Source: Candidatus Gastranaerophilales bacterium
GTDB taxonomy: Bacteria; Cyanobacteriota; Vampirovibrionia; Gastranaerophilales; Gastranaerophilaceae
Assembly (NCBI GenBank): GCA_944325555.1
Contig: CALVAN010000018.1
Coordinates: 1-43,678, forward strand
Direction of reading: 5' to 3'
Length of the DNA stretch: 43,678 nt
The number at the start of each line of letters is the position of its first letter. Position 1 is the first letter of the stretch. Below are positions 15,797 through 23,916 of this stretch, in pieces. The translations under genes were made by a program, and so were the position numbers. The notes under the pieces are model-generated. The model did not search any database. It had not been told where the DNA came from and worked only from the letters and a program-made list of their open reading frames with translations.

Positions 15797-17647
15797 ATGA
15801 GTGAAGGGTTAACATCAAAATTTTTAAAACAGGCATTTCAATTGCAAGAAGAAAAGCATTACAAACAAGCAATTGAAGCATTATATAAAGCACTTTGCCT
15901 TGAAAGTGACAATATTGAAATACTGTCACAAATTGCACAACTTTATTTTTTGATGAATAACTTTGAAAGGGCTATTGAATATGCCGACAAAATTCTGGAT
16001 ATAAATCCCGAGCATATTGATACTTTAAAAATCGTTGTAAACATAAACAAATTCAACAAAAATTATGCAAAAGCATTGCAATATGCAGAAAAATTGTATA
16101 AACTATCTCCTGAAATAGATAACTTCATTACATATCTTGAGATGTTAACTGAATGCAGCCAGTTCAACACCGTATTAACAGAGCTTGAAAACAGCAAGTT
16201 CAACTATGAAGAAAGAAAAAACGAAAAACTTTTGCTGATTGAAGGTTATGCGAGATTAAAACTTAACCAAATATTCAAGGCTATTGGTGTTTTTCAGGAA
16301 ATAATAAAATTATACCCTCACAATACTGATGCAAGATTTTATCTTGGTGTCATATATTATCAAAAGCATCAAGATGCTGATGCAGAAAAGCTTTTTAACA
16401 GCATACTTGATGAAATACAATGCGACAGAACCTATAATTATCTCGGACTGTTAAAATTAGATCAAAACAAAATTGCTGATGCAATAAACTATTTTCAGTT
16501 TGCTATAAAAATAGAACAAAATAACCCGTTCTATTACTATAATCTTGGCACAGCATATTCTCTTAACGGCTGGTTGATGGAAGCAGAAGATGCATTTAAA
16601 AAGGCTGTATCACTAGAGCCAAACAACATTGTCTACAATTATTCTCTTGCTTACCTGTATTATGAAAGACAGGATGTTAAACCTGCACTGGAAACTATTG
16701 AACACATATTGCAAATTGATCCTCAATATACTGATGCAATAATACTTAAGGCATTAATTAATGCAAAAACCGGCAAAATCATAGATGCAAAAAATACTCT
16801 GTTGCAACTTTGCGAAAAAATCACTGATAATGACTTTTTATATTATGCAATGGCAAAAATATATAAAGAATTTCCTCTGTACAAAGAAGCCGTAGAATGT
16901 TTGCAAAAAGCCTTGTTCATTAAGCCTGAATCGTTAGAATATTTAAGCGAGCTAGCTGATTGTTATTGCGAGCTTGACAGATATCAGGAAGCAAAAGATA
17001 TTGCGACAAAAGTTTTGTACCTTAACAACAGATTTATATACGCCCATCTTTTAATGGCAAAAATCAATTTAAAACAAGGACGGTACGCTGAAGCCGCAAA
17101 AATTGTTGAAAATGCCATAAAATTAGACAGCAACTGCGCAGAGGCTTACAGATATAAATCAATGATATACGAAGCACAGGGATTGAAAAATCGTTCCATC
17201 GAAAACGCAAAAATAGCTGTTTCTCTGCAGCCAAACAATCATTCATACTATGCATTTCTGGCAAAATTATATTTTAATGCACAAGAATATGAAAATGCGT
17301 TTTTATATTACAAGGAAGCATCTATGCTGGATGAGCTAAATGTGGATTATCTGTACAATGCAGCCTTGTCTGCAGATAAAGCAAATGATTTTACAAATGC
17401 AGCAAATTATTACTCCTATGCACTTAGACTTGACCCGTTTAATAATCTTATTATCTATGAGTATGTGGATCTTCTAAAAAGAAATAATAAAATAAAACAA
17501 GCTTTGAGCCTGCTTAAAAATAAAATTAATACTGTAGAATCACAAAATGTAGCAAAAGTATTAAAACAAAAATATAATGAGCTTTTGGAAGAATCTAAAA
17601 AACCGCTGATACAAAAAATAAAAGACTTTATAATAAAAAAACATTAA
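15797..17647 (+). CDS. Large tetratricopeptide-repeat protein
   Basis: About 616 residues from ATG 15797. An in-frame TTG at 15773 would add 8 residues, and neither start has a strong ribosome-binding site. Nearly the whole length consists of TPR units, recognisable by recurring A-x3-YxxAL and DPxN/EP-N spacing (for example NPFYYYNLGTAYSLNGWLME and EALEYLSELADCYCELDRYQ-like helices). There is no signal peptide or catalytic domain. TPR arrays form superhelical scaffolds for protein-protein contact. It follows the tonB-exbBD operon by about 95 nt on the same strand and may belong with envelope assembly, but this is only context. Confidence 0.85.
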   Translation: MSEGLTSKFLKQAFQLQEEKHYKQAIEALYKALCLESDNIEILSQIAQLYFLMNNFERAIEYADKILDINPEHIDTLKIVVNINKFNKNYAKALQYAEKLYKLSPEIDNFITYLEMLTECSQFNTVLTELENSKFNYEERKNEKLLLIEGYARLKLNQIFKAIGVFQEIIKLYPHNTDARFYLGVIYYQKHQDADAEKLFNSILDEIQCDRTYNYLGLLKLDQNKIADAINYFQFAIKIEQNNPFYYYNLGTAYSLNGWLMEAEDAFKKAVSLEPNNIVYNYSLAYLYYERQDVKPALETIEHILQIDPQYTDAIILKALINAKTGKIIDAKNTLLQLCEKITDNDFLYYAMAKIYKEFPLYKEAVECLQKALFIKPESLEYLSELADCYCELDRYQEAKDIATKVLYLNNRFIYAHLLMAKINLKQGRYAEAAKIVENAIKLDSNCAEAYRYKSMIYEAQGLKNRSIENAKIAVSLQPNNHSYYAFLAKLYFNAQEYENAFLYYKEASMLDELNVDYLYNAALSADKANDFTNAANYYSYALRLDPFNNLIIYEYVDLLKRNNKIKQALSLLKNKINTVESQNVAKVLKQKYNELLEESKKPLIQKIKDFIIKKH

Positions 17648-17665
17648 AGAAGCAGCACATACAAG

Positions 17666-18262
17666 CTACCAAAAACTTGCACCGTATTTTTCCCACGGTT
17701 TAATTTTAGCCTTTATAATTTCCTTCATATCTTTAACTGTTTTATTTTTATCACTAAGAACTCTGTCTTCAGGCAACAATTCCAGCTCCATGAGAGTTTC
17801 TTTGAGCTTTCTGACAATTGATTTGACCCGTTCTCTTTGCTGAAATTGCCAACCCTTGAAAGCGCAATCGGGTGCCAATAGAGACCAGCCATTATGAGGA
17901 AGACGTCTGCAGCAGTCCGGACGAATAGGATAGATAGTGCAGAGATTTTCATCCGTCAAATGCGGGCAATAATAAAATGTGATTTTGGACTCATCCAAAT
18001 TAGGATCATTTTTACGTAAATTATTGATAATATTATCAACATGATCAGGTACAGCAGCCCTTGCCTCTTCAACAGAATTGTATCTTTTAAAAATGTCAAC
18101 AAATACTTTTGCCTCTTCTTGACCTTTTGCAGCAAGCTCTACAAGTTCTTCATATGTATAAGGTGTTGCAATAGCCCGGCAACACTTTCCGCACTTTTTG
18201 CACAAATACTGAGGAAAATCAGCAGAATGTTCAAAAGAATTACTAAATATCACATCATCCAT
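17666..18262 (-). CDS. YkgJ-family cysteine-cluster protein
   Basis: About 198 residues from ATG 18262; the longer frame to 18283 would need a TTG. The N-terminal CKKCGKCCRAIATPYTYEE carries the CxxCxxCC cluster of the YkgJ/UPF0153 family. Two further cysteine groups follow: FYYCPHLTDENLCTIYPIRP and DCCRRLP. These probably bind a metal, possibly zinc or an iron-sulfur cluster. The family's function is not established. It converges on the TPR gene with an 18-nt gap and lies downstream of a terminator that separates it from the EF-hand gene. Confidence 0.8.
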   Translation of the reverse strand: MDDVIFSNSFEHSADFPQYLCKKCGKCCRAIATPYTYEELVELAAKGQEEAKVFVDIFKRYNSVEEARAAVPDHVDNIINNLRKNDPNLDESKITFYYCPHLTDENLCTIYPIRPDCCRRLPHNGWSLLAPDCAFKGWQFQQRERVKSIVRKLKETLMELELLPEDRVLSDKNKTVKDMKEIIKAKIKPWEKYGASFW

Positions 18263-18301
18263 AAAGTAATTATAAATAAACAATCAACTTTTTACAATTA
18301 A

Positions 18302-18334
18302 AAAAGGAGAAAGCTTATCGGGCTTTCTCCTTTT
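18302..18334 (-). terminator. Rho-independent terminator of the EF-hand protein gene
   Basis: A 13-bp perfect stem, AAAAGGAGAAAGC (18302-18314) and GCTTTCTCCTTTT (18322-18334), has a 7-nt loop. On the minus strand it is followed by TTTTTAATTG. It starts 22 nt after the stop codon at 18357. Confidence 0.8.
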
Positions 18335-18356
18335 AGATAATGGATGGATGGATAAA

Positions 18357-20645
18357 TTATTTTTTATTATTTTGATATTTTTTGAGTTTGTCTTCAAATG
18401 TATCCAAGAATGTATCGTACAATTTACTTGGATCAAAAGCATAACGATCACGAGCGCCGCCTCTGGTATCCCAGTAGTTGGCAGAATCAACTGTTGATGT
18501 AATAGATTGATCTATCATTGTTTCTATATCGGAAGCCACGTAATCATCACCTAAGATAGACTGAGCCTGTGCCAGTAATGAAGCTCTAAGCATTTCAAGT
18601 TTTTGTCTTGCAACACCTTTTGCATCATCCCTTGCGTGGCTGCTCTTCCAGTGAGTACCGCCTCTGGTCTCGCTTGCAGCATAGTCATCAACAGCACCGG
18701 AATCCTTGAGTACCTGTGTTCTGTCTATTGTACCATCGTTGGAATTAGTACCTTTAAGACCGTTTGTAGCAATTTCATTGAATTCTTTTATTATTCCGTC
18801 AACAAATGATTCAACTGTCACTGTAGCATTGTTATCACCAATATTTATCAATTGTTGTAATACTGCGTCATCAAAATATTTTTCGATATCTGCTTCATTA
18901 TACAGTGCACCCAATTGGTCTTTTAATTCAGCTTTTATTCTGTCTTCCAATTGCGTTAATATTTTTTCAATATCACCTTTGTCGTTGTTATTGGTCCATT
19001 TTATCTCACCATTGTCATCGATACTGAAGGACGGAATAATTTTGTTATCATTTCCGTAAGTATCTTTTGTTCCATAACCCCAGATGCCAGATGTCAATGT
19101 TCCGGGTTGTAAGTTTATATTTTTAGATTCATTAGTTTTTACGCCGTCTGCAATTTTATCAGCACCGTATTCTTTTAACATATTATTCAATAATTCTTTT
19201 ATCTTGTCATAGTCTTCCTGCGGTGTTGCTGATGTTGCCAATCCGTCAAACAATGCTTTGGCTTCTTGATAATCTGAGCTTGTTGCATAATTCGGATATA
19301 TTTCTTTTATCGCTGATTCATCACCGCCTGTTAACATAACGTCCATAAACAAATCAGTTGCGGCATTTATTATATTTTCCTGCTCTTCATTTGATATGTA
19401 CGTTCCTGCAGATTCTACATTGTTTACAAGAGCATCATATGCTGCGGATTCACCATCTGCGGATCTCGTTGACAGATAGTTTATATTATTTTCTATCATT
19501 TGATAATCTCTGGTTATTCCTTTGAAAAATTCCTGGAATTTTTCTTCAATGTCACCTGTTCCATCGTAATTTTCCAAAAATTCTTTTATTGCGTTGTCTA
19601 ATCTTGCCGAATAATTATCCAGATCTTTTTGTCCTGCATCTGAACGAGTATCTACCTGGCTTGAATATCTTTCTGCCATTTCATCCGCCAATGCCTGCAA
19701 TTGTTCCTGATATTCAGCTTGCTGTCTCGCATCTTGTGTACTATTTATTGCATCCACCAATTTTGATGAACCATCTACATTTTGACCACCTATTAATTTG
19801 CCTATTGCCTCTTCGGCTTTATCCAGATATTCCTGCATTTTTGCGGGATCACTCTGGGTTTGCATAGTCTTTATCGCATTCTGGGCTGCTATATAGTTTA
19901 CATCATTCTGGTATTGAGTGCTTAATGCTGACAAAAAGTCAGTATCTACTTCGCCATTAAGCATTTGACCTAAAATGTAGTCCACAGCCTGATTTTTTAA
20001 TTCTTGGAATTCATCAGCATCCATGTAGTTTCCGTTATCATTCGCTGCTGTATGCAATCCGTCAAAATTTCCTGCTGATGCTTTTTTATTTTCCACTGAT
20101 TCATTAAATGCATCAACGCCCTCCTGACGTGTTGCATATGCACTGTCCATTGACTCTATGTATGCAGCAGATACTGCTTCCATATCATACGGACCTTCGG
20201 GATTCTTTTGTAAATATTCATTTAAAAATTCCGTTTTTTGGTTCTTCATATATGTTATCAAGGCTGAGGCATCACTTGTTCCGCCTATACCTGATTCATC
20301 CAATAATTTTTCTATGTACTGGCTTTCTACTTTTGTTAAATATTGTTCAAGTTCTGTTTTATCATTAGCCGTGCTCTGAGCACCGTTATTGATTGCGGCA
20401 TTATATATTCCTTCTCCCCTGCTGTCTAATTCCGGTGCAGGTTCTGCAGGTGCCTCGGGTTCTGTAGTTTCAGGCTCTTCTATTTGGACATCGCCTTCTA
20501 CGTCTTGTTCTTGAGTAACCCAGCTTATATTTGCCGTTAATTCTTCATAAGATACAATACCATCTCTGTTTTCATCTAATTTTTGAATTTCTTCTGCCGT
20601 TAATACCTTCCCAGTAAACGGATTAAAATTTACGCCATCAACCAT
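18357..20645 (-). CDS. Large acidic protein with N-terminal EF-hand (762 aa)
   Basis: The N-terminus contains a canonical 12-residue EF-hand loop at 24-35 (DENRDGIVSYEE), with calcium ligands at Asp24, Asn26, Asp28, Ser32 and Glu35. A Pro/Glu-rich spacer (about 48-75) follows. The rest, to 762, is acidic, helical and rich in Asp, Glu, Asn, Ala and Tyr, with no hydrophobic segment. There is no Sec signal peptide, so if it is exported it needs another route, for example a flagellar or type I-like pathway. I do not recognise a family for the main body. It is a single-gene unit with an AAGGAG ribosome-binding site and its own terminator, divergent from the gene at 20816. Confidence 0.75.
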   Translation of the reverse strand: MVDGVNFNPFTGKVLTAEEIQKLDENRDGIVSYEELTANISWVTQEQDVEGDVQIEEPETTEPEAPAEPAPELDSRGEGIYNAAINNGAQSTANDKTELEQYLTKVESQYIEKLLDESGIGGTSDASALITYMKNQKTEFLNEYLQKNPEGPYDMEAVSAAYIESMDSAYATRQEGVDAFNESVENKKASAGNFDGLHTAANDNGNYMDADEFQELKNQAVDYILGQMLNGEVDTDFLSALSTQYQNDVNYIAAQNAIKTMQTQSDPAKMQEYLDKAEEAIGKLIGGQNVDGSSKLVDAINSTQDARQQAEYQEQLQALADEMAERYSSQVDTRSDAGQKDLDNYSARLDNAIKEFLENYDGTGDIEEKFQEFFKGITRDYQMIENNINYLSTRSADGESAAYDALVNNVESAGTYISNEEQENIINAATDLFMDVMLTGGDESAIKEIYPNYATSSDYQEAKALFDGLATSATPQEDYDKIKELLNNMLKEYGADKIADGVKTNESKNINLQPGTLTSGIWGYGTKDTYGNDNKIIPSFSIDDNGEIKWTNNNDKGDIEKILTQLEDRIKAELKDQLGALYNEADIEKYFDDAVLQQLINIGDNNATVTVESFVDGIIKEFNEIATNGLKGTNSNDGTIDRTQVLKDSGAVDDYAASETRGGTHWKSSHARDDAKGVARQKLEMLRASLLAQAQSILGDDYVASDIETMIDQSITSTVDSANYWDTRGGARDRYAFDPSKLYDTFLDTFEDKLKKYQNNKK

Positions 20646-20815
20646 AAGTTTTTACTCCTTATATTTTCCCTGTATGTTCACTACATCGGTAATTTTTTTT
20701 TTAACTTTAGGGAAAATAAGAATTTTATTAAGATTTTGTTACAAAAGTATAAAAAATAGCACTTTTAAAGCTTCAAATGCGTTTATATATTTGCAAAGAA
20801 GTGTAAGGTGAAAGT

Positions 20816-21556
20816 ATGCAAAATTCTCCGGTAGGCTACAGACCATATACGCAAGTTCAGAGTATGCCGCAAACTACAGCAGGCAATACTTCCGGTGCGA
20901 CCTTTAATATCGGAACGGGTACACCCGGCTCAATACCTACAAATGCAAGCGGAGTAACAATAAACATAATAGGAGCCTCGGTAAATCCTAACGGAGCAAA
21001 TATTTACAACAATAATGCAGCTCCTGTTCCCAACAATGCATACGACAAATCGTATTACACAATGCACCCTCAAATTCATGCCTCACAGGTACCAACAGTT
21101 CCTGTCGGAGCATCTAGTTTGAATGCAGCAAACACTAAAGCGGAAGAAAAACCGAAAAAAAATATAGTATTATTAACGGATGATTATATAAAAACTCTTG
21201 AAAACTACATAAGAAATGACAATCCCGAAATAAAATTAATGGGTGCTAAAGAGCTTATGCAGCGTTTCAAAGAAGATGAATCAAGAAAAAATGATCCCGC
21301 ATTAACGGCATTGTTAAATTTGCTTCTGCAAAGCAAATACTCTAATGTAAAAATGATAGGTACAGCAATACTTGAAAACGGATGGGCTCAGGGTGATGCA
21401 CTTACTCAACAATTGCTTGCACAAATACAGCAGTCTAATACCGGTTACGGCTTAGATGCGCTTGATGCAGCTCAAGCGGCATTAAAAACCGCAGGTCAAA
21501 CAATAAAAGTAGATGACCCAAATCCACCTAAAAAAGAAAACACAGAAAAGAAATAA
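20816..21556 (+). CDS. Unknown protein with Asn/Gly-rich N-terminus and helical C-terminal half (246 aa)
   Basis: The first about 105 residues are low in charge and rich in Asn, Gly, Thr, Ala and Pro (for example NASGVTINIIGASVNPNG), suggesting disorder. From about 115 to 225 the sequence is helical, with DDYIKTLENYIRNDNPEIKLMGAKELMQ and a following unit (KYSNVKMIGTAILENG), somewhat like ARM/HEAT-type helical repeats. The tail is Lys/Pro-rich. There is no signal peptide. It is followed 15 nt later by a small membrane-type gene, so the pair is probably one operon. The RBS is TAAGGTG. The function is unknown. Confidence 0.65.
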   Translation: MQNSPVGYRPYTQVQSMPQTTAGNTSGATFNIGTGTPGSIPTNASGVTINIIGASVNPNGANIYNNNAAPVPNNAYDKSYYTMHPQIHASQVPTVPVGASSLNAANTKAEEKPKKNIVLLTDDYIKTLENYIRNDNPEIKLMGAKELMQRFKEDESRKNDPALTALLNLLLQSKYSNVKMIGTAILENGWAQGDALTQQLLAQIQQSNTGYGLDALDAAQAALKTAGQTIKVDDPNPPKKENTEKK

Positions 21557-21571
21557 AAAGCAGGTTTATGT

Positions 21572-22009
21572 ATGAATAAATGGAATGTTGCAGCTAAAGT
21601 AGCAGGAACAATAACAGCAGGTATGGTGCTGTACAATGCACACGATGTTGGCAAAAAGCATTCAGCCGAAGCTGTTAAAGAAAAATCCGCAGAAAGATTA
21701 ACCAATATTTATATGCGTTCTCGCAGAATGGAAGACTTGAGTGAAACGACCAGCAAATTAAAAGATTGGTACTTTAAAAGTAACGCAGACTGGAATCTTC
21801 CGGATAAAATTAATGCGATAAAAGGCTATTTTTCAGGAGCTTTTGAACAATTAACTTCTGATATAGTTCCTGCAGCACTGGCAACTGGTGCTTTATTAAG
21901 CAAGAAATTGGCAAAAGTATTTTCAATAGGCTTGCTGTTATACGGAATCAAATATTTAATTTGTGATGTTATAGATGTAGGACGACCTAACCACCTCAAA
22001 GGGGAATAA
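21572..22009 (+). CDS. Small membrane-associated protein (145 aa), unknown function
   Basis: There is a hydrophobic N-terminal stretch (about 8-22, AKVAGTITAGMVLYNA) and a C-terminal hydrophobic region (about 96-130, DIVPAALATGALL then FSIGLLLYGIKYLI). A basic or amphipathic middle lies between them. It has no catalytic motif and belongs to no family I know. It follows the 20816 gene closely. Its last 14 bases overlap the end of the formyl-THF cyclo-ligase gene on the other strand (21996-22009). Confidence 0.6.
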   Translation: MNKWNVAAKVAGTITAGMVLYNAHDVGKKHSAEAVKEKSAERLTNIYMRSRRMEDLSETTSKLKDWYFKSNADWNLPDKINAIKGYFSGAFEQLTSDIVPAALATGALLSKKLAKVFSIGLLLYGIKYLICDVIDVGRPNHLKGE

Positions 22010-22544
22010 CCTGCAAGATATCATTTTCAGTAATTAAATAATTTACACGAACATCGTGTGATTCAGCGGGTATTGTTTCAAAAAGCAATTTGGAACATAT
22101 AGGCACGACAGATAAAGCATTTTTATTTAAAGTTAAAAATCTGTCATAGTAGCCCTTTCCATATCCAAGACGGTTGCCATACAAATCAGCAGCCAATGCA
22201 GGGACAAATATTAAGTCAACAAATGAACAATCTTTTAATCTTTTTCCGCAAGGTTCTGCAATACCGTAACATCCGGTTTTAAAAGCGCTGAATGATGTAT
22301 AGCGTGCAGCATAAATATATTCGCCCTCAACACAAGGAAAATAAAAATTTTTCCCTTGCGTATTTAACAAGTCCAATAATGATAACTCACTGCCGACAGG
22401 ATAAAAAAGCATAATATTGTGCGCATTCTTAAAGATTTCCCAATCTGAAATAATCTCAGTTATTTTTTGAGATATCAAAGCAGAATTTAAATTGTTTCTT
22501 AGTTTTTTACACTCAATACGCAGTTGTGCTTTTTGGTTGTTCAT
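21996..22544 (-). CDS. 5-formyltetrahydrofolate cyclo-ligase
   Basis: The enzyme converts 5-formyl-THF to 5,10-methenyl-THF with ATP, returning stored folate to one-carbon metabolism. From ATG 22544 it has 182 residues; an upstream TTG at 22562 is less likely. The signature GYGKGYYDRFL, which binds ATP phosphates, is present. The N-terminal basic helix KAQLRIECKKLRN and the strand VDLIFVPALAADLYGNRLG are typical. A consensus -10 box lies only 7 nt before the ATG, so the mRNA may be leaderless. It is divergent from the XRE regulator gene. Confidence 0.9.
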   Translation of the reverse strand: MNNQKAQLRIECKKLRNNLNSALISQKITEIISDWEIFKNAHNIMLFYPVGSELSLLDLLNTQGKNFYFPCVEGEYIYAARYTSFSAFKTGCYGIAEPCGKRLKDCSFVDLIFVPALAADLYGNRLGYGKGYYDRFLTLNKNALSVVPICSKLLFETIPAESHDVRVNYLITENDILQVIPL

Positions 22545-22585
22545 AAAAATAATTATATCCAAATACGGCAGACATGAATATAATC

Positions 22586-22614
22586 TTTACACCTATGTAA
22601 TTTAAGATTATAAT
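22586..22614 (+). promoter_or_regulatory. Strong sigma70-type promoter for the XRE regulator operon
   Basis: TTTACA (22586-22591) and TATAAT (22609-22614) are separated by exactly 17 nt. The expected start is near 22621, about 22 nt before ATG 22643. On the other strand a TATAAT (22557-22552) serves the cyclo-ligase gene, so two divergent promoters lie within about 60 bp. Confidence 0.7.
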
Positions 22615-22642
22615 GTAGCAAATTAAAAAATTTATTAAACTA

Positions 22643-22993
22643 ATGAACAGAAAAGAACTAAGTAAAAAACTAAAAAAAGCAAGAATTGAATCCGGTCTCA
22701 AACAAGAAGAAATCGCAGAACTCATGAATTTACCAATTTCCGGAATTTCTGTAATAGAAAAAGGGAATAGAAAAGTTGATGTTCTTGAGTTAATTAAGTT
22801 TGCAGAGTTTTATTCCAAACCTGTTGAATGGTTTTTTAGGGATGACAACCAAACAGACTACAGAAGATGGTATGACAAAGATGAAAAATTAGCAGAGGCT
22901 TTTGCTTTGCTGCAAAAAGCACCGGTTAAATATCAAAAAAGTTGTGCCTGTGCAATAATAGGTTTCTTAAAAGAAAGCGGACTAATTAAGTAA
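22643..22993 (+). CDS. XRE-family helix-turn-helix regulator
   Basis: A 116-residue protein with a Cro/CI-type HTH at about 6-60. The helix pair is LKQEEIAELMNLPISGISVIEKGNRKV, with the recognition helix at PISGISVIE. The rest is a short helical domain with a Cys pair (SCACAIIGFLK). It probably binds DNA as a dimer; its targets are unknown, though the divergent promoter next to it is a natural candidate. No clear ribosome-binding site precedes ATG 22643. Its stop overlaps the start of the cobalamin adenosyltransferase gene (TAATG). Confidence 0.85.
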   Translation: MNRKELSKKLKKARIESGLKQEEIAELMNLPISGISVIEKGNRKVDVLELIKFAEFYSKPVEWFFRDDNQTDYRRWYDKDEKLAEAFALLQKAPVKYQKSCACAIIGFLKESGLIK

Positions 22994-23577
22994 TGAGCAT
23001 ACCCGATTACAATAACCCAAAACTATATAACCCTGAGTTTTCAAAACACGGCTACATTCAGGTATATACGGGCAACGGGAAAGGTAAAACCACTGCTTCA
23101 TTAGGACTTGCCATGAGAGCACTCGGCAGAGGCTGGCGTGTGCTTATTGTTATGTTTACAAAAGGCGGCAACGATTACGGCGAACTTATATCGTTTTCTC
23201 AACTGTGCCCTGACTTAAAAGATAATGTAAAAATAATACAAGCAGGACTGGATAGAATTGTTTACTCTCAAAATATCAATGCAACTGACAGAGAGATAAT
23301 ACAACTAGGCTGGGAAACAGCAAAGCAAGCGATTAAAAATGATGAATACCAGCTTATAATACTTGACGAGGCTAACATAGCAATAGATTTAGGATGCATA
23401 AAACTTGAAGACATGCTGAAAACATTAAAAAGCAAACCTGAAGATATGGAAATTGTATTAACAGGCAGAAATGCAAAAAAAGAAATCATAGATTTGGCGG
23501 ATCTTGTTTCAGAAATAAATCCGATAAAACATTACTGGGACAAGGGTATCAAAGCCCGTAAAGGAATTGAATTTTAA
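22993..23577 (+). CDS. cobO: Cob(I)yrinic acid a,c-diamide adenosyltransferase (CobO/BtuR/CobA type)
   Basis: The enzyme adds the 5'-deoxyadenosyl group from ATP to corrinoids in coenzyme B12 synthesis or salvage. The 194-residue protein has the family's P-loop near the N-terminus (YTGNGKGKTTASLGLAMRAL, about 26-45), a Walker B-like ILDEANIAID and the conserved VLTGRNA and EINPIKHYWDKGIKARKGIEF end. The length is normal. It follows the XRE gene with a one-base overlap. No other corrinoid gene is in the window, so salvage is at least as likely as full synthesis. Confidence 0.93.
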   Translation: MSIPDYNNPKLYNPEFSKHGYIQVYTGNGKGKTTASLGLAMRALGRGWRVLIVMFTKGGNDYGELISFSQLCPDLKDNVKIIQAGLDRIVYSQNINATDREIIQLGWETAKQAIKNDEYQLIILDEANIAIDLGCIKLEDMLKTLKSKPEDMEIVLTGRNAKKEIIDLADLVSEINPIKHYWDKGIKARKGIEF

Positions 23578-23644
23578 TATTTGATATTGCTATTTTCACG
23601 GATTTGACATAAATTATATATATAAGAGGATTAAGGAGAAAAAA

Positions 23645-23899
23645 ATGGCACAGCAGTTTCCCCCGCAGCAATATAAAACAAGACTTGTTTTACTGGTATT
23701 CTTAAAAGGTGCATCAGCCCCAATGGTACTTTACTTTGAAGACCCTAAAGCTGTATTTGATGAAATTTTACCTTTAATAAAAACCCAATCAACAGTTGGT
23801 AAACTAATTGAAAAAGATGCTACAGGCCCTATAAAAAAAGTTGCAATTATGTCAAACCAAATTGCATCAATTGCACTCCAGGAAGAAGTTTGTCAATAA
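23645..23899 (+). CDS. Small conserved-looking protein (84 aa), unknown function
   Basis: An 84-residue protein, probably a single alpha/beta domain, with strands at TRLVLLVFLKG and MVLYFEDP, a helix at KAVFDEILPLIK, and a last strand-helix at KKVAIMSNQIASIALQEE. There is no signal peptide or metal-binding motif. An AAGGAG site precedes ATG 23645. It lies 17 nt before the 730-residue protein gene and probably shares its transcript, so the two may act together. I do not recognise the family. Confidence 0.65.
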   Translation: MAQQFPPQQYKTRLVLLVFLKGASAPMVLYFEDPKAVFDEILPLIKTQSTVGKLIEKDATGPIKKVAIMSNQIASIALQEEVCQ

Positions 23900-23916
23900 A
23901 AAAAAACGGTAATTAG

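Noticed and set aside
18041-18301. Plus-strand frame over the YkgJ-type gene
   Set aside because: It is antisense to the Cys-cluster coding sequence, lacks a ribosome-binding site and has no plausible domain.
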